Below are positions 16,699-25,631 of a stretch of DNA of 38,849 bases, in pieces (position 1 is the stretch's first letter; each line of letters opens with the position of its first letter). The stretch comes from Candidatus Pacearchaeota archaeon (GTDB lineage: Archaea; Nanobdellota; Nanobdellia; Pacearchaeales; GW2011-AR1), in contig JAAOYK010000046.1 of NCBI GenBank assembly GCA_018221305.1, positions 1 through 38,849 on the forward strand. The letters are read 5' to 3'. The notes beneath the pieces were generated by a model. That model was not told where the DNA came from. It searched no databases and saw only the letters and a program-made list of their open reading frames with translations. Made by a program: the position numbers and the translations under genes.

Positions 16699-17481
16699 TT
16701 ATTTGCCTTTTATTGCTTGTTCAAACATAAAAGCTAAAGAACTTGTAAAAAACGGAGTGTTTAGCCAAATTGCTAATTCCTCATCAGGAAGACCGCCTTT
16801 AGATATACCAAAAAGTACCTGATCTTTATCAGAAATATAAAATCGTGCATCAAGTTCTAATGGTTTTGCGTCAATCTTAAACTTATTATTAATTTTTTTA
16901 ATTTCTTTATCTGTACCAGAAAGTGAAATTTTTATCTTAACATTAGCTCTTTTTAATCTTTCAAAAATTGTGGCATAAAATCGTGATTTTGAAATTAATT
17001 CAGCAGCTTTTGTACAAATTATTACTTCTTCTGTTGCATTTTCAAGTAATTCCCTAATATGACTATAAATTGTTGATTTTCCTTTTATTGCACCTGAAAT
17101 ATCTTCATGTCTAACAGGTTGTATACCAACACTATACAGTTCCTGAAGTTCTGCATATTCATTTGTTTCTTTTAATTTTGCTAAAATTTCAATTTTTTCA
17201 TCTGCATCTTTTATCGCATTAGTTTTTAACTTTTCTAAAATAACATTTGGCTTAACTGCAATATATTTTACAGGCTTTCCAAGCTTCATTACTGCAAAAC
17301 CACGCTTTTCTAGGCTTTCTAGTACATCATAAGTACGAGATCTTGGAACCTGGGATATTTCTGCAATTTCTCCTGCAGAAGCAACACCTTTACCAAGTAA
17401 AGCTATCCAAACCTTAGTTTCATAAATATTAAGATTAAAATGTTCTTTTATTTGTTTTACAAGTTCTACTTTAATTATCAT
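16699..17481 (-). CDS. TrmB-family transcriptional regulator
   Basis: This 260-residue archaeal one-component regulator has an N-terminal TrmB winged helix (LNIYETKVWIALLGKGVASA, EIAEISQVPRSRTYDVLESL, EKRGFAVMKLG; about residues 15-75). A linker helix and a C-terminal PLD-like sensor domain follow (TEEVIICTKAAELISKSRFY, DARFYISDKDQVLFGISKGG, about 130-258). TrmB proteins usually respond to sugars or metabolic signals; its effector here is unknown. A GAGTTA/TAACTC inverted repeat covers its own TATA region and suggests autoregulation. It is divergent from the signal peptidase gene (173 bases apart). Confidence 0.88.
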   Translation of the reverse strand: MIIKVELVKQIKEHFNLNIYETKVWIALLGKGVASAGEIAEISQVPRSRTYDVLESLEKRGFAVMKLGKPVKYIAVKPNVILEKLKTNAIKDADEKIEILAKLKETNEYAELQELYSVGIQPVRHEDISGAIKGKSTIYSHIRELLENATEEVIICTKAAELISKSRFYATIFERLKRANVKIKISLSGTDKEIKKINNKFKIDAKPLELDARFYISDKDQVLFGISKGGLPDEELAIWLNTPFFTSSLAFMFEQAIKGK

Positions 17482-17500
17482 TTTTATTAATAAATTTGCT

Positions 17501-17516
17501 GAGTTAGTTATAACTC
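17501..17516. promoter_or_regulatory. Inverted repeat over the trmB-like promoter, candidate operator
   Basis: GAGTTA-GTTA-TAACTC has two perfect 6-base arms and contains the palindrome GTTATAAC at the position expected for the TATA box (about 29 bases before the ATG at 17481). Binding here would block the promoter. Confidence 0.45.
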
Positions 17517-17654
17517 TATGCGTTTTATCATGAAATATATAGAAAAAAAGGCTTTATAAAGTTTTTGTTTTTGTTGTCACTGGGGAATTATAACAAATAG
17601 CAAACTTTATAAGCTAAAAATATCACTCAATAGTAAGTTATATTACAAGAAACA

Positions 17655-18149
17655 ATGAAAATTATAAAAATCTCACGAATTTGCCTTATATTTTTGATTG
17701 GGTTTCTTGCTGCAAACTTTGTTAACTATTACATGGTTTATGGTCTTGAAGCACCATTTTCAAAAAGTATTAATTTTTTAGGATATAGTTCAAAAGATGT
17801 ACCATCGGACTTTATAACAGAAGATGATATTATAATATATGATGATAAAATCGTTATTAAAATTGATGATGCAAGTATTGGAAGATATGCCCCTACAGGG
17901 AGCATGAAGCCCTTACTAGATCAAAATTCTAATGGGATAAGGATTATTCCAAAGAGTGAAAAAGATATCCATATAGGGGACATAATAACTTTTGAAGATA
18001 AAGGAAGCTTAATAATTCATAGAGTAATAGACAAAGGAACTGACAGTAAAGGAACATATTTTATAACAAAAGGAGACAATAATGAAATTGCTGATGGAAG
18101 GGTAAGGTTTAAAGACATTAGATATGTAACAATTGGTATTTTATGGTAG
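17655..18149 (+). CDS. Signal peptidase I, archaeal/ER (S26B) type
   Basis: This membrane-bound serine protease removes signal peptides from exported proteins, several of which are encoded nearby. One N-terminal membrane helix (about residues 8-28) is followed by the catalytic motif APTGSMKPLL, with nucleophile Ser83. HRVID follows with His122, the general base in the archaeal and eukaryotic subfamily where bacteria use Lys. The conserved TKGDNNEIAD box is also present. At 164 residues it is compact but complete. A TATA-like element (ACTTTATAAGC) lies about 45 bases upstream. Its stop overlaps the next gene by 7 bases. Confidence 0.92.
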   Translation: MKIIKISRICLIFLIGFLAANFVNYYMVYGLEAPFSKSINFLGYSSKDVPSDFITEDDIIIYDDKIVIKIDDASIGRYAPTGSMKPLLDQNSNGIRIIPKSEKDIHIGDIITFEDKGSLIIHRVIDKGTDSKGTYFITKGDNNEIADGRVRFKDIRYVTIGILW

Positions 18150-18526
18150 AAAAAATGGAAAAAGAAAAAGACAATATTGAAAGAATGGGGTTTGAAACAC
18201 CTTACAAGCACTTACAGAGATTTATTGATGGCAAGCCAAGACATTATAGAAATCATCAATCAGGAGCATGCGGAGTACTTAACAGGCTTGAAGATGGTCA
18301 TGCAGTAATTACCCCAAGAATCATAACAAATCTTGATCAATCAAAAGCATATGTTGATAATGGTGAAACCTGGTTACCACTACCGCTTGGGACAGTTGAA
18401 GATTTACCAGAAAGTCTTGGAACATTAGAACGATGTGCAGCAGATTTTAATTATATGAAACGTACAAGCAATACAGAAGGTTTGATTCTTCGAGGAAGCA
18501 AAGAATGGAATCAAGCGTTTGGGTAA
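18143..18526 (+). CDS. Unknown small soluble protein overlapping the signal peptidase gene
   Basis: This 127-residue protein has no recognised family, signal peptide or membrane helix. Segments such as FETPYKHLQRFIDGKPRHYR and GETWLPLPLGTVEDLPESLG suggest a compact mixed alpha/beta fold. The start at 18143 overlaps the signal peptidase stop by 7 bases, so translation may be coupled. An alternative ATG at 18155 has little overlap and cannot be excluded. Its stop is 46 bases from the convergent presenilin-type gene. Confidence 0.65.
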   Translation: MVEKMEKEKDNIERMGFETPYKHLQRFIDGKPRHYRNHQSGACGVLNRLEDGHAVITPRIITNLDQSKAYVDNGETWLPLPLGTVEDLPESLGTLERCAADFNYMKRTSNTEGLILRGSKEWNQAFG

Positions 18527-18572
18527 ACCCATAAAATTAAAAATTAGATTGTTTCTATACTCAATTAATTTC

Positions 18573-19499
18573 TTAAAGAATTAACCAGTTAACAAGCATT
18601 CCAAGATACATACCTGTTGTTAAAAATGGCATTGCTGGGTAAAATTTTCCTTTACGTGCTAATATGAACAAAGCTATAAGAGATAATGTTGCAAAAACAC
18701 TTATTACTAATGCAGGCATAAGTCCTGCAAGTTTATAAAAAACTCCTGCAGTAATTATTGGAAAGACAACATCCCCACCACCAAGAATTGCTAAGCTTAC
18801 CTTAACTTTTGCTTTTTTGAATTCTTTTTCAATTTTTTCGTCACCCTTACCTTTATATTTTTGTTTTATTTGTTGAATTTTAGCTTTTTCTCCCTTGTTA
18901 GCATAAGGTACAAAAAAGCCAGCAAAGATTTTTAGATTATTCATTTGGTAATTTGCCATCTTTTGCATAAAACCACTACGCCACACTGCCCAAATGTCAT
19001 ACAAAGAAATAATTAGTAAAAGAATAATTATCCCAAAAATTCCTAGGATCGGTACAAAAACAGCAGCTATTCCAGGATAGATTAATAATTCAGTAAAATT
19101 ATGAACATAAAAATTACGTCTATAAATTTTTATGAATGCAAAAGGAAGAGCAACAACTGCAGCAATAATTGCAGGATAAACCAAATTAAATCTTACTAAA
19201 AGTGCATTAATTGCCAAAGACAGTGCAAGAATTGTAACAAAGAAAAACCAAAATCTGATAAATTTGGCTGCATTTATTTTTGTTAGAAAAACGAAAAGTG
19301 CTACTGCTATTATAAAAGAAATAACAATTGATGTAATAATGGAAAGAGAATCTTCACTTTTTAATTCTTCAGGAGGCTCCATGCCAAAAGGCAACTGATT
19401 ATCATTACTATTATAAGTGGCAATTACAAATAATCCGATCAACTGCGTCACAAAAAACATTATAACAAGAATTGTAGTTACTTTTATGCTATGTTTCAT
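18573..19499 (-). CDS. Presenilin-type intramembrane aspartyl protease (A22/PSH family)
   Basis: This is a 308-residue polytopic membrane protein with about nine hydrophobic segments. Both catalytic aspartates are in place: SLYDIWAVWRSG (Asp168) and the GxGD-type motif LGGGDVVFP (Asp243). The third motif, normally PALP in this superfamily, reads PAMPFLTTG here. A basic cytoplasmic loop (about 195-230, KGEKAKIQQIKQKYKGKGDE) separates the two catalytic helices. Archaeal PSH enzymes cleave transmembrane helices and can trim remnant signal peptides. Proximity to signal peptidase I (convergent, with one gene between) fits that role but is only suggestive. Substrates are unknown. Confidence 0.88.
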   Translation of the reverse strand: MKHSIKVTTILVIMFFVTQLIGLFVIATYNSNDNQLPFGMEPPEELKSEDSLSIITSIVISFIIAVALFVFLTKINAAKFIRFWFFFVTILALSLAINALLVRFNLVYPAIIAAVVALPFAFIKIYRRNFYVHNFTELLIYPGIAAVFVPILGIFGIIILLLIISLYDIWAVWRSGFMQKMANYQMNNLKIFAGFFVPYANKGEKAKIQQIKQKYKGKGDEKIEKEFKKAKVKVSLAILGGGDVVFPIITAGVFYKLAGLMPALVISVFATLSLIALFILARKGKFYPAMPFLTTGMYLGMLVNWLIL

Positions 19500-19588
19500 A
19501 TCGTATGAAAACCAATGAGGTTCTCTCCTTTTTATATCTAATATAGTAAAAGCATGTTTTTAAAGCTATACCAAGCAGAAGAAGAAAA

Positions 19589-21475
19589 TTAACGCAATCT
19601 TATTGTTTCAAGATTTCTTGGAACATTTGTCTCTATGTGATGCAATTTGTAAATACTAGACGCAAGGTCCAAACATTTGCTTTGTTCACCATGATTAATG
19701 ATTATACGATTTGGTCTAGGATTACTTCTATTAGCAAAATCTAATAATTCATTTCTTCCAGCATGTGCTGTTAGGCCAGGGATTGTAACAATTTCTAAGT
19801 TTACACTAATATCTTCATCTTTGCCATCAACAGTCATTTTTACATGTTTTATTCCATCTTGTATTTGTCTACCTAATGAACCAACACCTTGATAACAAAC
19901 AAAACAAATTTTATTTTTTTTATTGCTTGCAAAATGTCTTAAGTACTCAACAGATGCCCCTCCAACAAGCATACCTGAAGTTGCCAAAACAACGCATGGC
20001 CCGCCTTCTATTACTTCTTTTCTTTCAGTAGGACTACCAACACGAACAAAAATGTTTGAGACAAACGGATTATTGTCTTGAAAAATTTCTTTTCTTACAT
20101 GACCATTCAAAAAGTCAGGATATGCCGTATGAATACCATTAATGTCCCAGATCATACCATCAATATAAATAGGAACTTTTGGCATCTTCCCTTCTCTCAT
20201 TGCCTCTTCTAATATAAGCATTGTTTCTTGAGCTCTACCAAGACCTAACTCTGGAACTAAAATTTTTCCACCTTTCCTTATGGTATCTTTTATTGACTCA
20301 ATAAGTTGCTCTTCAGAATCACGCCGTGGAGGTAATATATCATTCCGGCTACCATAAGTTGATTCTACAATCATTGTCTCAAGACGTGGAAAGTTTGAGA
20401 TAGAACGATCAAGTAGCTTTGTCTTAGCATACTTCATATCTCCAGTATATAACAAATTATGAGCACCATTGCCAATATTAATATGAACCATTGCGCTTCC
20501 TAAGGCATGACCAGAATTATAAAGCGTTATTCGCATATCCTGAGCAATATCTGAGACTTCATTGTAATCAAGACAGATTGTATGCTTAACCATTTCTTTT
20601 ACGTCAACTGATGAAAATAATGGGGCAGAGGCTTGTTTATATGCTACACCAATAAAGTCAAGAGCAAGTAATGCTGCAATGTCACGTGTAGGAGCAGTCA
20701 TATATACAGGTCCACGGTAACCCATCTTGAAAAGATAAGGTATAAGTCCTGAGTGATCAAGATGTGCGTGTGATAAGATTATTGCATCAAGCTCATTAAT
20801 TTTAAATTCTGAAACGTCTAAGTAAGGAAACTTTTCTTTACCTTTACCTGCAACATTAATCCCACAATCAAGAAGGACCTTTGTTTGAGAAGTTTGGAGT
20901 AATAAACAACTTCGGCCGACTTGTCGTCCGCCTCCAAGAAACGAAACCCTTATCCATCCATCCATTTTTTCAGGATTCCATTCTTTGTAAATCTTTTTTC
21001 CAACAGAATTAAGAAACCTTTTACGTGTGGTATTATTTTGGTAAAGGACTGCACGAATACTTTCAGTAATCTTACTTTTTATTGCAGGACTACGTTGAAC
21101 TTGAGGAGTCCAAAATGTTTTTTCACGAATTTCTTTTAAAATAAGTCCAGATTTACCAATAACAAGTCCGGGTCGCTTAGCTTCAATAACAACTATACTT
21201 CTTTGAGGATCAAACAAAACTTCAGTAACACCTGCATCATCAGGCACAGTTTCTTTAATTATTCTCTCGGTTTCTTCATTAGATTTTAATAGTTTAGAAT
21301 CGCAACGAAGATCTATACGTTTCTTGAACTTGTTTACAAGTTCCCTAATAATGCCATCATTGTTCTTAAAAAAATCCATATCATTAGTATAAAGAACAAT
21401 ATTTGCTCCTTCAAAGTTTGCACTACCTATAACTTTTGGTAATTGTTTCTGAATATCTTTTAGAATATCTGCCAT
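19589..21475 (-). CDS. fttA: FttA/aCPSF1, KH-domain beta-CASP ribonuclease and transcription terminator
   Basis: This 628-residue archaeal homologue of CPSF73 has two N-terminal KH-like domains (about 1-145, including PGLVIGKSGLILKEI). A metallo-beta-lactamase core carries LSHAHLDHSG near residue 235, NSGHALGSA and YTGDMKYAKT, and a beta-CASP region contains LGRAQE, SGMLVGG, PGLTAHAGR and NHGEQS. It cleaves nascent RNA at U-rich sites to terminate transcription and also has 5'-3' exonuclease activity in relatives. Length and motif set are complete. It is encoded near proteasome beta and shares the region with a second beta-CASP enzyme, RNase J. Confidence 0.96.
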   Translation of the reverse strand: MADILKDIQKQLPKVIGSANFEGANIVLYTNDMDFFKNNDGIIRELVNKFKKRIDLRCDSKLLKSNEETERIIKETVPDDAGVTEVLFDPQRSIVVIEAKRPGLVIGKSGLILKEIREKTFWTPQVQRSPAIKSKITESIRAVLYQNNTTRKRFLNSVGKKIYKEWNPEKMDGWIRVSFLGGGRQVGRSCLLLQTSQTKVLLDCGINVAGKGKEKFPYLDVSEFKINELDAIILSHAHLDHSGLIPYLFKMGYRGPVYMTAPTRDIAALLALDFIGVAYKQASAPLFSSVDVKEMVKHTICLDYNEVSDIAQDMRITLYNSGHALGSAMVHINIGNGAHNLLYTGDMKYAKTKLLDRSISNFPRLETMIVESTYGSRNDILPPRRDSEEQLIESIKDTIRKGGKILVPELGLGRAQETMLILEEAMREGKMPKVPIYIDGMIWDINGIHTAYPDFLNGHVRKEIFQDNNPFVSNIFVRVGSPTERKEVIEGGPCVVLATSGMLVGGASVEYLRHFASNKKNKICFVCYQGVGSLGRQIQDGIKHVKMTVDGKDEDISVNLEIVTIPGLTAHAGRNELLDFANRSNPRPNRIIINHGEQSKCLDLASSIYKLHHIETNVPRNLETIRLR

Positions 21476-21516
21476 TTTTTAAATTCTTTTGATAAAAATT
21501 ATGTTACACACCTTAT

Positions 21517-22179
21517 TTATTTTTGATTTTTATACTCTGGAGTAATTATTTGCTCAACAACATGTTTTATGCCTTTAGAAGTAATGGTCATCACATCAAA
21601 TCCATTACCGCTTGCAATATCACGTTGAGTTGACGCTTTTAACGCCTCTACTGCTAAATCTATTGCATCTGTTACACTTATATCTTTTTTATATTGTCTC
21701 TCTAATAATCCCAAGATATAAGGCATTCCTGATGAAAAATTTGCATCAAAATCTTCTACCTGTACTGCAGATCCTGCAGGTTCAACAGTGTAAAGTTCTG
21801 CTGATCCATCTTCATTAAATCCTCCAACCATTGTTCCTGCAACAAAAGCTATTGTTGAAAATTGACGAATATTACGATATGCAATAGTTGCAATCAAATT
21901 AGCTGCCTCCTTAACACTTGGCCTAAATTTTGATTTCAATTCTTTTAATCTTAATTCTGCTCTAACAATCTTTTGAAGCATTTCAATATCTGATGCTACA
22001 CCTGTACCTGATAATACTAAATAATCATTAATCATTACTACTTTTTGTTTATTCTTATTCATTACAATAGTGCCTGCAGTACTACGTCTGTCTCCAGCCA
22101 TAACAACACCATCTTTACAGACTATGCCTACAAGACTTGTGCCAGATTGTAAAACGCTTTTTTTCAATTCATTATCCAT
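21517..22179 (-). CDS. psmB: 20S proteasome beta subunit
   Basis: This catalytic subunit of the archaeal proteasome is made with a 13-residue propeptide (MDNELKKSVLQSG), and autoprocessing exposes Thr14 as the N-terminal nucleophile. The mature protein begins TSLVGIVCKDGVVMAGDRRS, where relatives often begin TTTVG, so the second and third residues vary. The downstream LVLSGTGVASD segment and the MVGGFNEDGSAELYTVEPAG sheet are typical. The 220-residue length is slightly long at the C-terminus. The alpha subunit is about 12 kb away in the exosome superoperon. It lies between fttA and rad50 on the same strand. Confidence 0.96.
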   Translation of the reverse strand: MDNELKKSVLQSGTSLVGIVCKDGVVMAGDRRSTAGTIVMNKNKQKVVMINDYLVLSGTGVASDIEMLQKIVRAELRLKELKSKFRPSVKEAANLIATIAYRNIRQFSTIAFVAGTMVGGFNEDGSAELYTVEPAGSAVQVEDFDANFSSGMPYILGLLERQYKKDISVTDAIDLAVEALKASTQRDIASGNGFDVMTITSKGIKHVVEQIITPEYKNQK

Positions 22180-22269
22180 TTTTAACTTTATAGAAAATTC
22201 TAGATTGTTTTTTAATCTAAATCTTTAGAATTTATATAAATACTATAAAAGAACGGTTTATAAAGTTTT

Positions 22270-24321
22270 TTATTGCTCAATGTTAGTTATTCCAAAATCC
22301 TTTCTGATTCGTATAATATTATCAACAAATCCTTCAATTTTTTGCTCATGACTGACTAAAATTAATTGATCAGCCTTTAACTGATGTAATACGTCGCGTA
22401 TTTTATCTAATTGTTGTGCTGAAAAACCGTCAGTTGGCTCATCTAAGATGACCAAATTTGATGTTTTTATATTACTCATTATTGAGTTTATTACCTGATT
22501 AAGCGAAAGACGGTATGCCAAAGCAATTGCAGTACGTTCTCCTCCAGACAAGAATGCATAATCTAACTCATAATCCTGTTGCTCAATAACTGGAGAAAAG
22601 TTATCATCAAGCTTTGCAGATAAAGATTCTGAAACAAGAGTTGAAAACCACTCTGAAAAAAGTGTTGAAAATTCTTCCTTTAAGGTTAGCATTACTTGCT
22701 TTTCAGTGGACAAGATCAGATTAATATATTTTTCTGAAACCCAGTATTCTAATTCTCTTATTTTTTCAATCGCTTTTTTAACTTCTTCCTTTTTCTTAAT
22801 ACGTATTTCATATTCTTTTATTTCTTTTTCAACGAATTGTAATTCTTTATTAACTTCTGCTTTTTTAATAGCAAGCTTGTTTTCTTGCAACTTACTTTGC
22901 TTTAGTTCTACATTTTTTTCTTCAAAATTGCGATCAAACTTTGTATAATCTTGTATAGCCTTTTTTGTACTTTCAAGATGCTTAATTAACATATCAAGAT
23001 CTTTTTGTAATGAATCTTGCTGCTTTTGTAAGTCTACTACACGCTCTTCTTTTTCTTTCACATTTTCAGACTTCACCTTTAATAGTTCCAGTTCAGATTG
23101 TTTCTTTTTAAATTCACTCTTTTTTCTTTTTGTATCTTCAATCTTTTCTGTAAGTTCATTTTTATTTTTATTCAATTCGTTCATCTGTTTTTGAATATTT
23201 TCAATCTCACTATTTGTGATCCCAAAAATGTTCTTTTTATATTCGCTTGAAACTTCCTGGAGACAAGTAGGACATTTTTGCATGTTTGAAATTTTATTTT
23301 TTAAAATTAATGCTTCCCTTCGTCTAGATTCTAATGAATTAATCTTGCTTATTACAGTGATATACTCTTTTTGCATTTCGCTTTCTTTTTGTTCCTGAAA
23401 CAAGGCACGCTGGTTTAAAGAATCAAATTCCTGCTGACTAAAAGTAATTTTTTTTGCTTCACTAATTTGCATTTCTAAACTTTTAAGCGTATTAATAAGA
23501 GTTGTTTTTTGCTGCGTCTTTTCACTAATTAAAATTTTTGATTTTGCGAGCTCTGTTTCAAGTGCACGCTTTTCACTAATTTTTTCTTGAAGATCTTCAA
23601 TATCTTTTTCATGAAGTTCTCGATTACTTATTGATACTTTATAATCGTTTATAGCAGATTTTTGTTCCACTTTTTTTGTATCTAATTCTTCTTTCTTTTT
23701 TATTAAGGATTTTTTTTCTGCTTCAAGATCATAAATGATTCCTTCATTAATACGTATTTTTTCTTTTAATTTTGTTACAAGAATAGATGTGTTTTCTTCA
23801 ATTCGTTTATATTTATCAATTCCAAAGACATGACGTAAAGTGTTTAAACGAATATCTCCTGGTTCTAAGATTATCTGCTTCATTTCTTCTTGAGGCGTGT
23901 ATACTGTAAATTTATATAACAAATTGGTCTTTTTTGCAAACTCTCTTGGGTAATTTAGAATTTTTAGTACTTTACTTTTTACTTCTGTTACACTTCCCTC
24001 AAATTTTTCATTATCAATAGTAATTGATGCACAATCCTGATTTACAGATTTTTTCCCTCTTTTTAAGGTTCTTTCAATAATCACTTCTGTTCCTTCAATC
24101 TCAAATTCTAGTTTAACACTTCCAGTGTCTGTCCCATTACGTAAAAGAGATGTACCTTTCTGGCTTGGTTGAAGACCAAAAAGTGCAAACTCTATTGCCA
24201 AAAGAATTGTAGTTTTTCCGCTACCAATATCACCAGATAAAAGGGTTGAACCTTTTGGAAAAATCATCTCCTGGCTTTCATAACTTCTAAGATTTTTAAT
24301 TGAGAGTTTTTTCAAAATCAT
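22270..24321 (-). CDS. rad50: Rad50-type SMC-like ATPase
   Basis: This is the ATPase of the Mre11-Rad50 double-strand-break repair complex. Walker A is GDIGSGKTT at residues 30-38. Two long coiled-coil arms flank a zinc hook CPTC (Cys350 and Cys353), which dimerises Rad50. The ABC signature FLSGGERTAIALAYRLSL is near residue 590 and Walker B is LVILDEPTDGF. At 683 residues it is shorter than many archaeal Rad50 proteins (about 850-900), mainly through shorter coiled coils. It starts 9 bases after the mre11 stop, consistent with an operon. No HerA or NurA gene is visible nearby. Confidence 0.95.
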   Translation of the reverse strand: MILKKLSIKNLRSYESQEMIFPKGSTLLSGDIGSGKTTILLAIEFALFGLQPSQKGTSLLRNGTDTGSVKLEFEIEGTEVIIERTLKRGKKSVNQDCASITIDNEKFEGSVTEVKSKVLKILNYPREFAKKTNLLYKFTVYTPQEEMKQIILEPGDIRLNTLRHVFGIDKYKRIEENTSILVTKLKEKIRINEGIIYDLEAEKKSLIKKKEELDTKKVEQKSAINDYKVSISNRELHEKDIEDLQEKISEKRALETELAKSKILISEKTQQKTTLINTLKSLEMQISEAKKITFSQQEFDSLNQRALFQEQKESEMQKEYITVISKINSLESRRREALILKNKISNMQKCPTCLQEVSSEYKKNIFGITNSEIENIQKQMNELNKNKNELTEKIEDTKRKKSEFKKKQSELELLKVKSENVKEKEERVVDLQKQQDSLQKDLDMLIKHLESTKKAIQDYTKFDRNFEEKNVELKQSKLQENKLAIKKAEVNKELQFVEKEIKEYEIRIKKKEEVKKAIEKIRELEYWVSEKYINLILSTEKQVMLTLKEEFSTLFSEWFSTLVSESLSAKLDDNFSPVIEQQDYELDYAFLSGGERTAIALAYRLSLNQVINSIMSNIKTSNLVILDEPTDGFSAQQLDKIRDVLHQLKADQLILVSHEQKIEGFVDNIIRIRKDFGITNIEQ

Positions 24322-24330
24322 TGTTTAGTT

Positions 24331-25533
24331 TTATAGTTCTAATTTTAGCACTTTATTTAATTCAGATAATAGCCTGTTTTCAAAAATTGCTTTTTTTTCT
24401 CCTTCTTGCTTTTCAAGACTTAATGCACCCATCAAAGGGAAAATTAAGTGATTGAATTGTGAAGGATTATTTTTTTCATATTTCTTGATCAATAAATCTT
24501 CAACACGTTCCATATCTGAGGACTGAAACTGAATATCAATCTTTTGTTTTTCAGTAGTAAGCTTAGATGTATTTTTTAAAAAAGCATACACACCTTTTCT
24601 TTCTAAAAATTCTTTAATTTCTACAAAGTTTATATCTGATATTTTTCCTTGTTGCAAGACTCCAAAAACTTTTAACAAAACAATCTTATCTTCAAGATCA
24701 AGTTTTTCTAGTTCAGAAATTATTTGTTCAGTACCTTTAAGCGCATCTTCAAGCTCTATTTTGACAACTTCTACCTCTTTTAATTTTATTTCTTTTTTTG
24801 TTATCTTTGTGTACCCTTCAACCTCAATAATATAAAAACATCCACATTTTAATTCTTCTAATTCTTTAAAATTATTTGGAAAAGTTGGCCCCCCATAAAT
24901 CACAGGCTTTCCATTTATTTCTTGTTCAAAATCTATATGAATATGCCCTAACGCATAATAATCTGAATGTGGTAAATCATTTATGCCAATGGATTCTATT
25001 GGTAAATCTCCTTTTACTTCATCAATAGTAGTATGTAACATCAAAATCCTAAAATGATCCTGATATGATTCTTTTATTCTGATACGCTTTAGATCATTTA
25101 CTTCTAATCCGGATTTTTTTCCAGGATAACCATAAACATAAGCAGACTTGTGAATTAATGGATTTAGTACTATTTTATAATTTTCAGGATCATCAATATC
25201 TTTCTCAGTTTCATGTTTTGCGATCTCACAAAATCCTGCTTTCTCTAAAACATCTAAAAAAGTTTTACCAGACACAGAATAGTCATGACTTCCCGCGATA
25301 ATGTAGGCCTTTATACCTGCATCTTTTAATTTTCTAAATTCTGCAAAAGTTTCCTTTAAAACCTCAATTGGAGGGAATGCCGAGTCAAATAAATCTCCAG
25401 TAAATAAAATAAACTCAACATTATCACTAATACAAGTGTCTATTGCTTTTCTAAAAGATTCAATATTTAATTGTTGTAATTCAGGTAATCTCCATCCACC
25501 TAAATGACAGTCTGCTAAGTGTGCAAATTTCAT
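24331..25533 (-). CDS. mre11: Mre11 DNA double-strand-break repair nuclease
   Basis: Mre11 is a Mn2+-dependent nuclease that acts with Rad50. Phosphoesterase motifs run in order: ADCHLGG, TGDLFDSAFP, AGSHDYSVSG, MLHTTIDE and ALGHIHIDF, followed by a C-terminal capping region and Rad50-binding helices. The third motif is GSHD where many phosphoesterases have GNHD. I infer the start at 25533 (MKFAHLADCHLG, the family's usual start), giving 400 residues. The track frame extends 19 codons further upstream, but a TATA-like element is centred 26.5 bases before 25533. It heads an mre11-rad50 pair. Confidence 0.94.
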   Translation of the reverse strand: MKFAHLADCHLGGWRLPELQQLNIESFRKAIDTCISDNVEFILFTGDLFDSAFPPIEVLKETFAEFRKLKDAGIKAYIIAGSHDYSVSGKTFLDVLEKAGFCEIAKHETEKDIDDPENYKIVLNPLIHKSAYVYGYPGKKSGLEVNDLKRIRIKESYQDHFRILMLHTTIDEVKGDLPIESIGINDLPHSDYYALGHIHIDFEQEINGKPVIYGGPTFPNNFKELEELKCGCFYIIEVEGYTKITKKEIKLKEVEVVKIELEDALKGTEQIISELEKLDLEDKIVLLKVFGVLQQGKISDINFVEIKEFLERKGVYAFLKNTSKLTTEKQKIDIQFQSSDMERVEDLLIKKYEKNNPSQFNHLIFPLMGALSLEKQEGEKKAIFENRLLSELNKVLKLEL

Positions 25534-25555
25534 TTTTAGTTTTGTATTCTCTTTC

Positions 25556-25563
25556 TTTAAAAT
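25556..25563 (-). promoter_or_regulatory. TATA-like element for mre11-rad50
   Basis: An ATTTTAAA element on the minus strand is centred 26.5 bases before the ATG at 25533, and supports the internal start over the longer track frame. Confidence 0.45.
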
Positions 25564-25631
25564 ATCAAAAAGTAGGGCTTTTATAAGCATAACTATGATA
25601 GAAAAATATCTTTACTAATTATCAAAAAGTA

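Noticed and set aside
25534-25590. Nineteen-codon upstream extension of Mre11
   Set aside because: The extension contains the TATA-like element, and Mre11 proteins begin at MKFAHLADxH.
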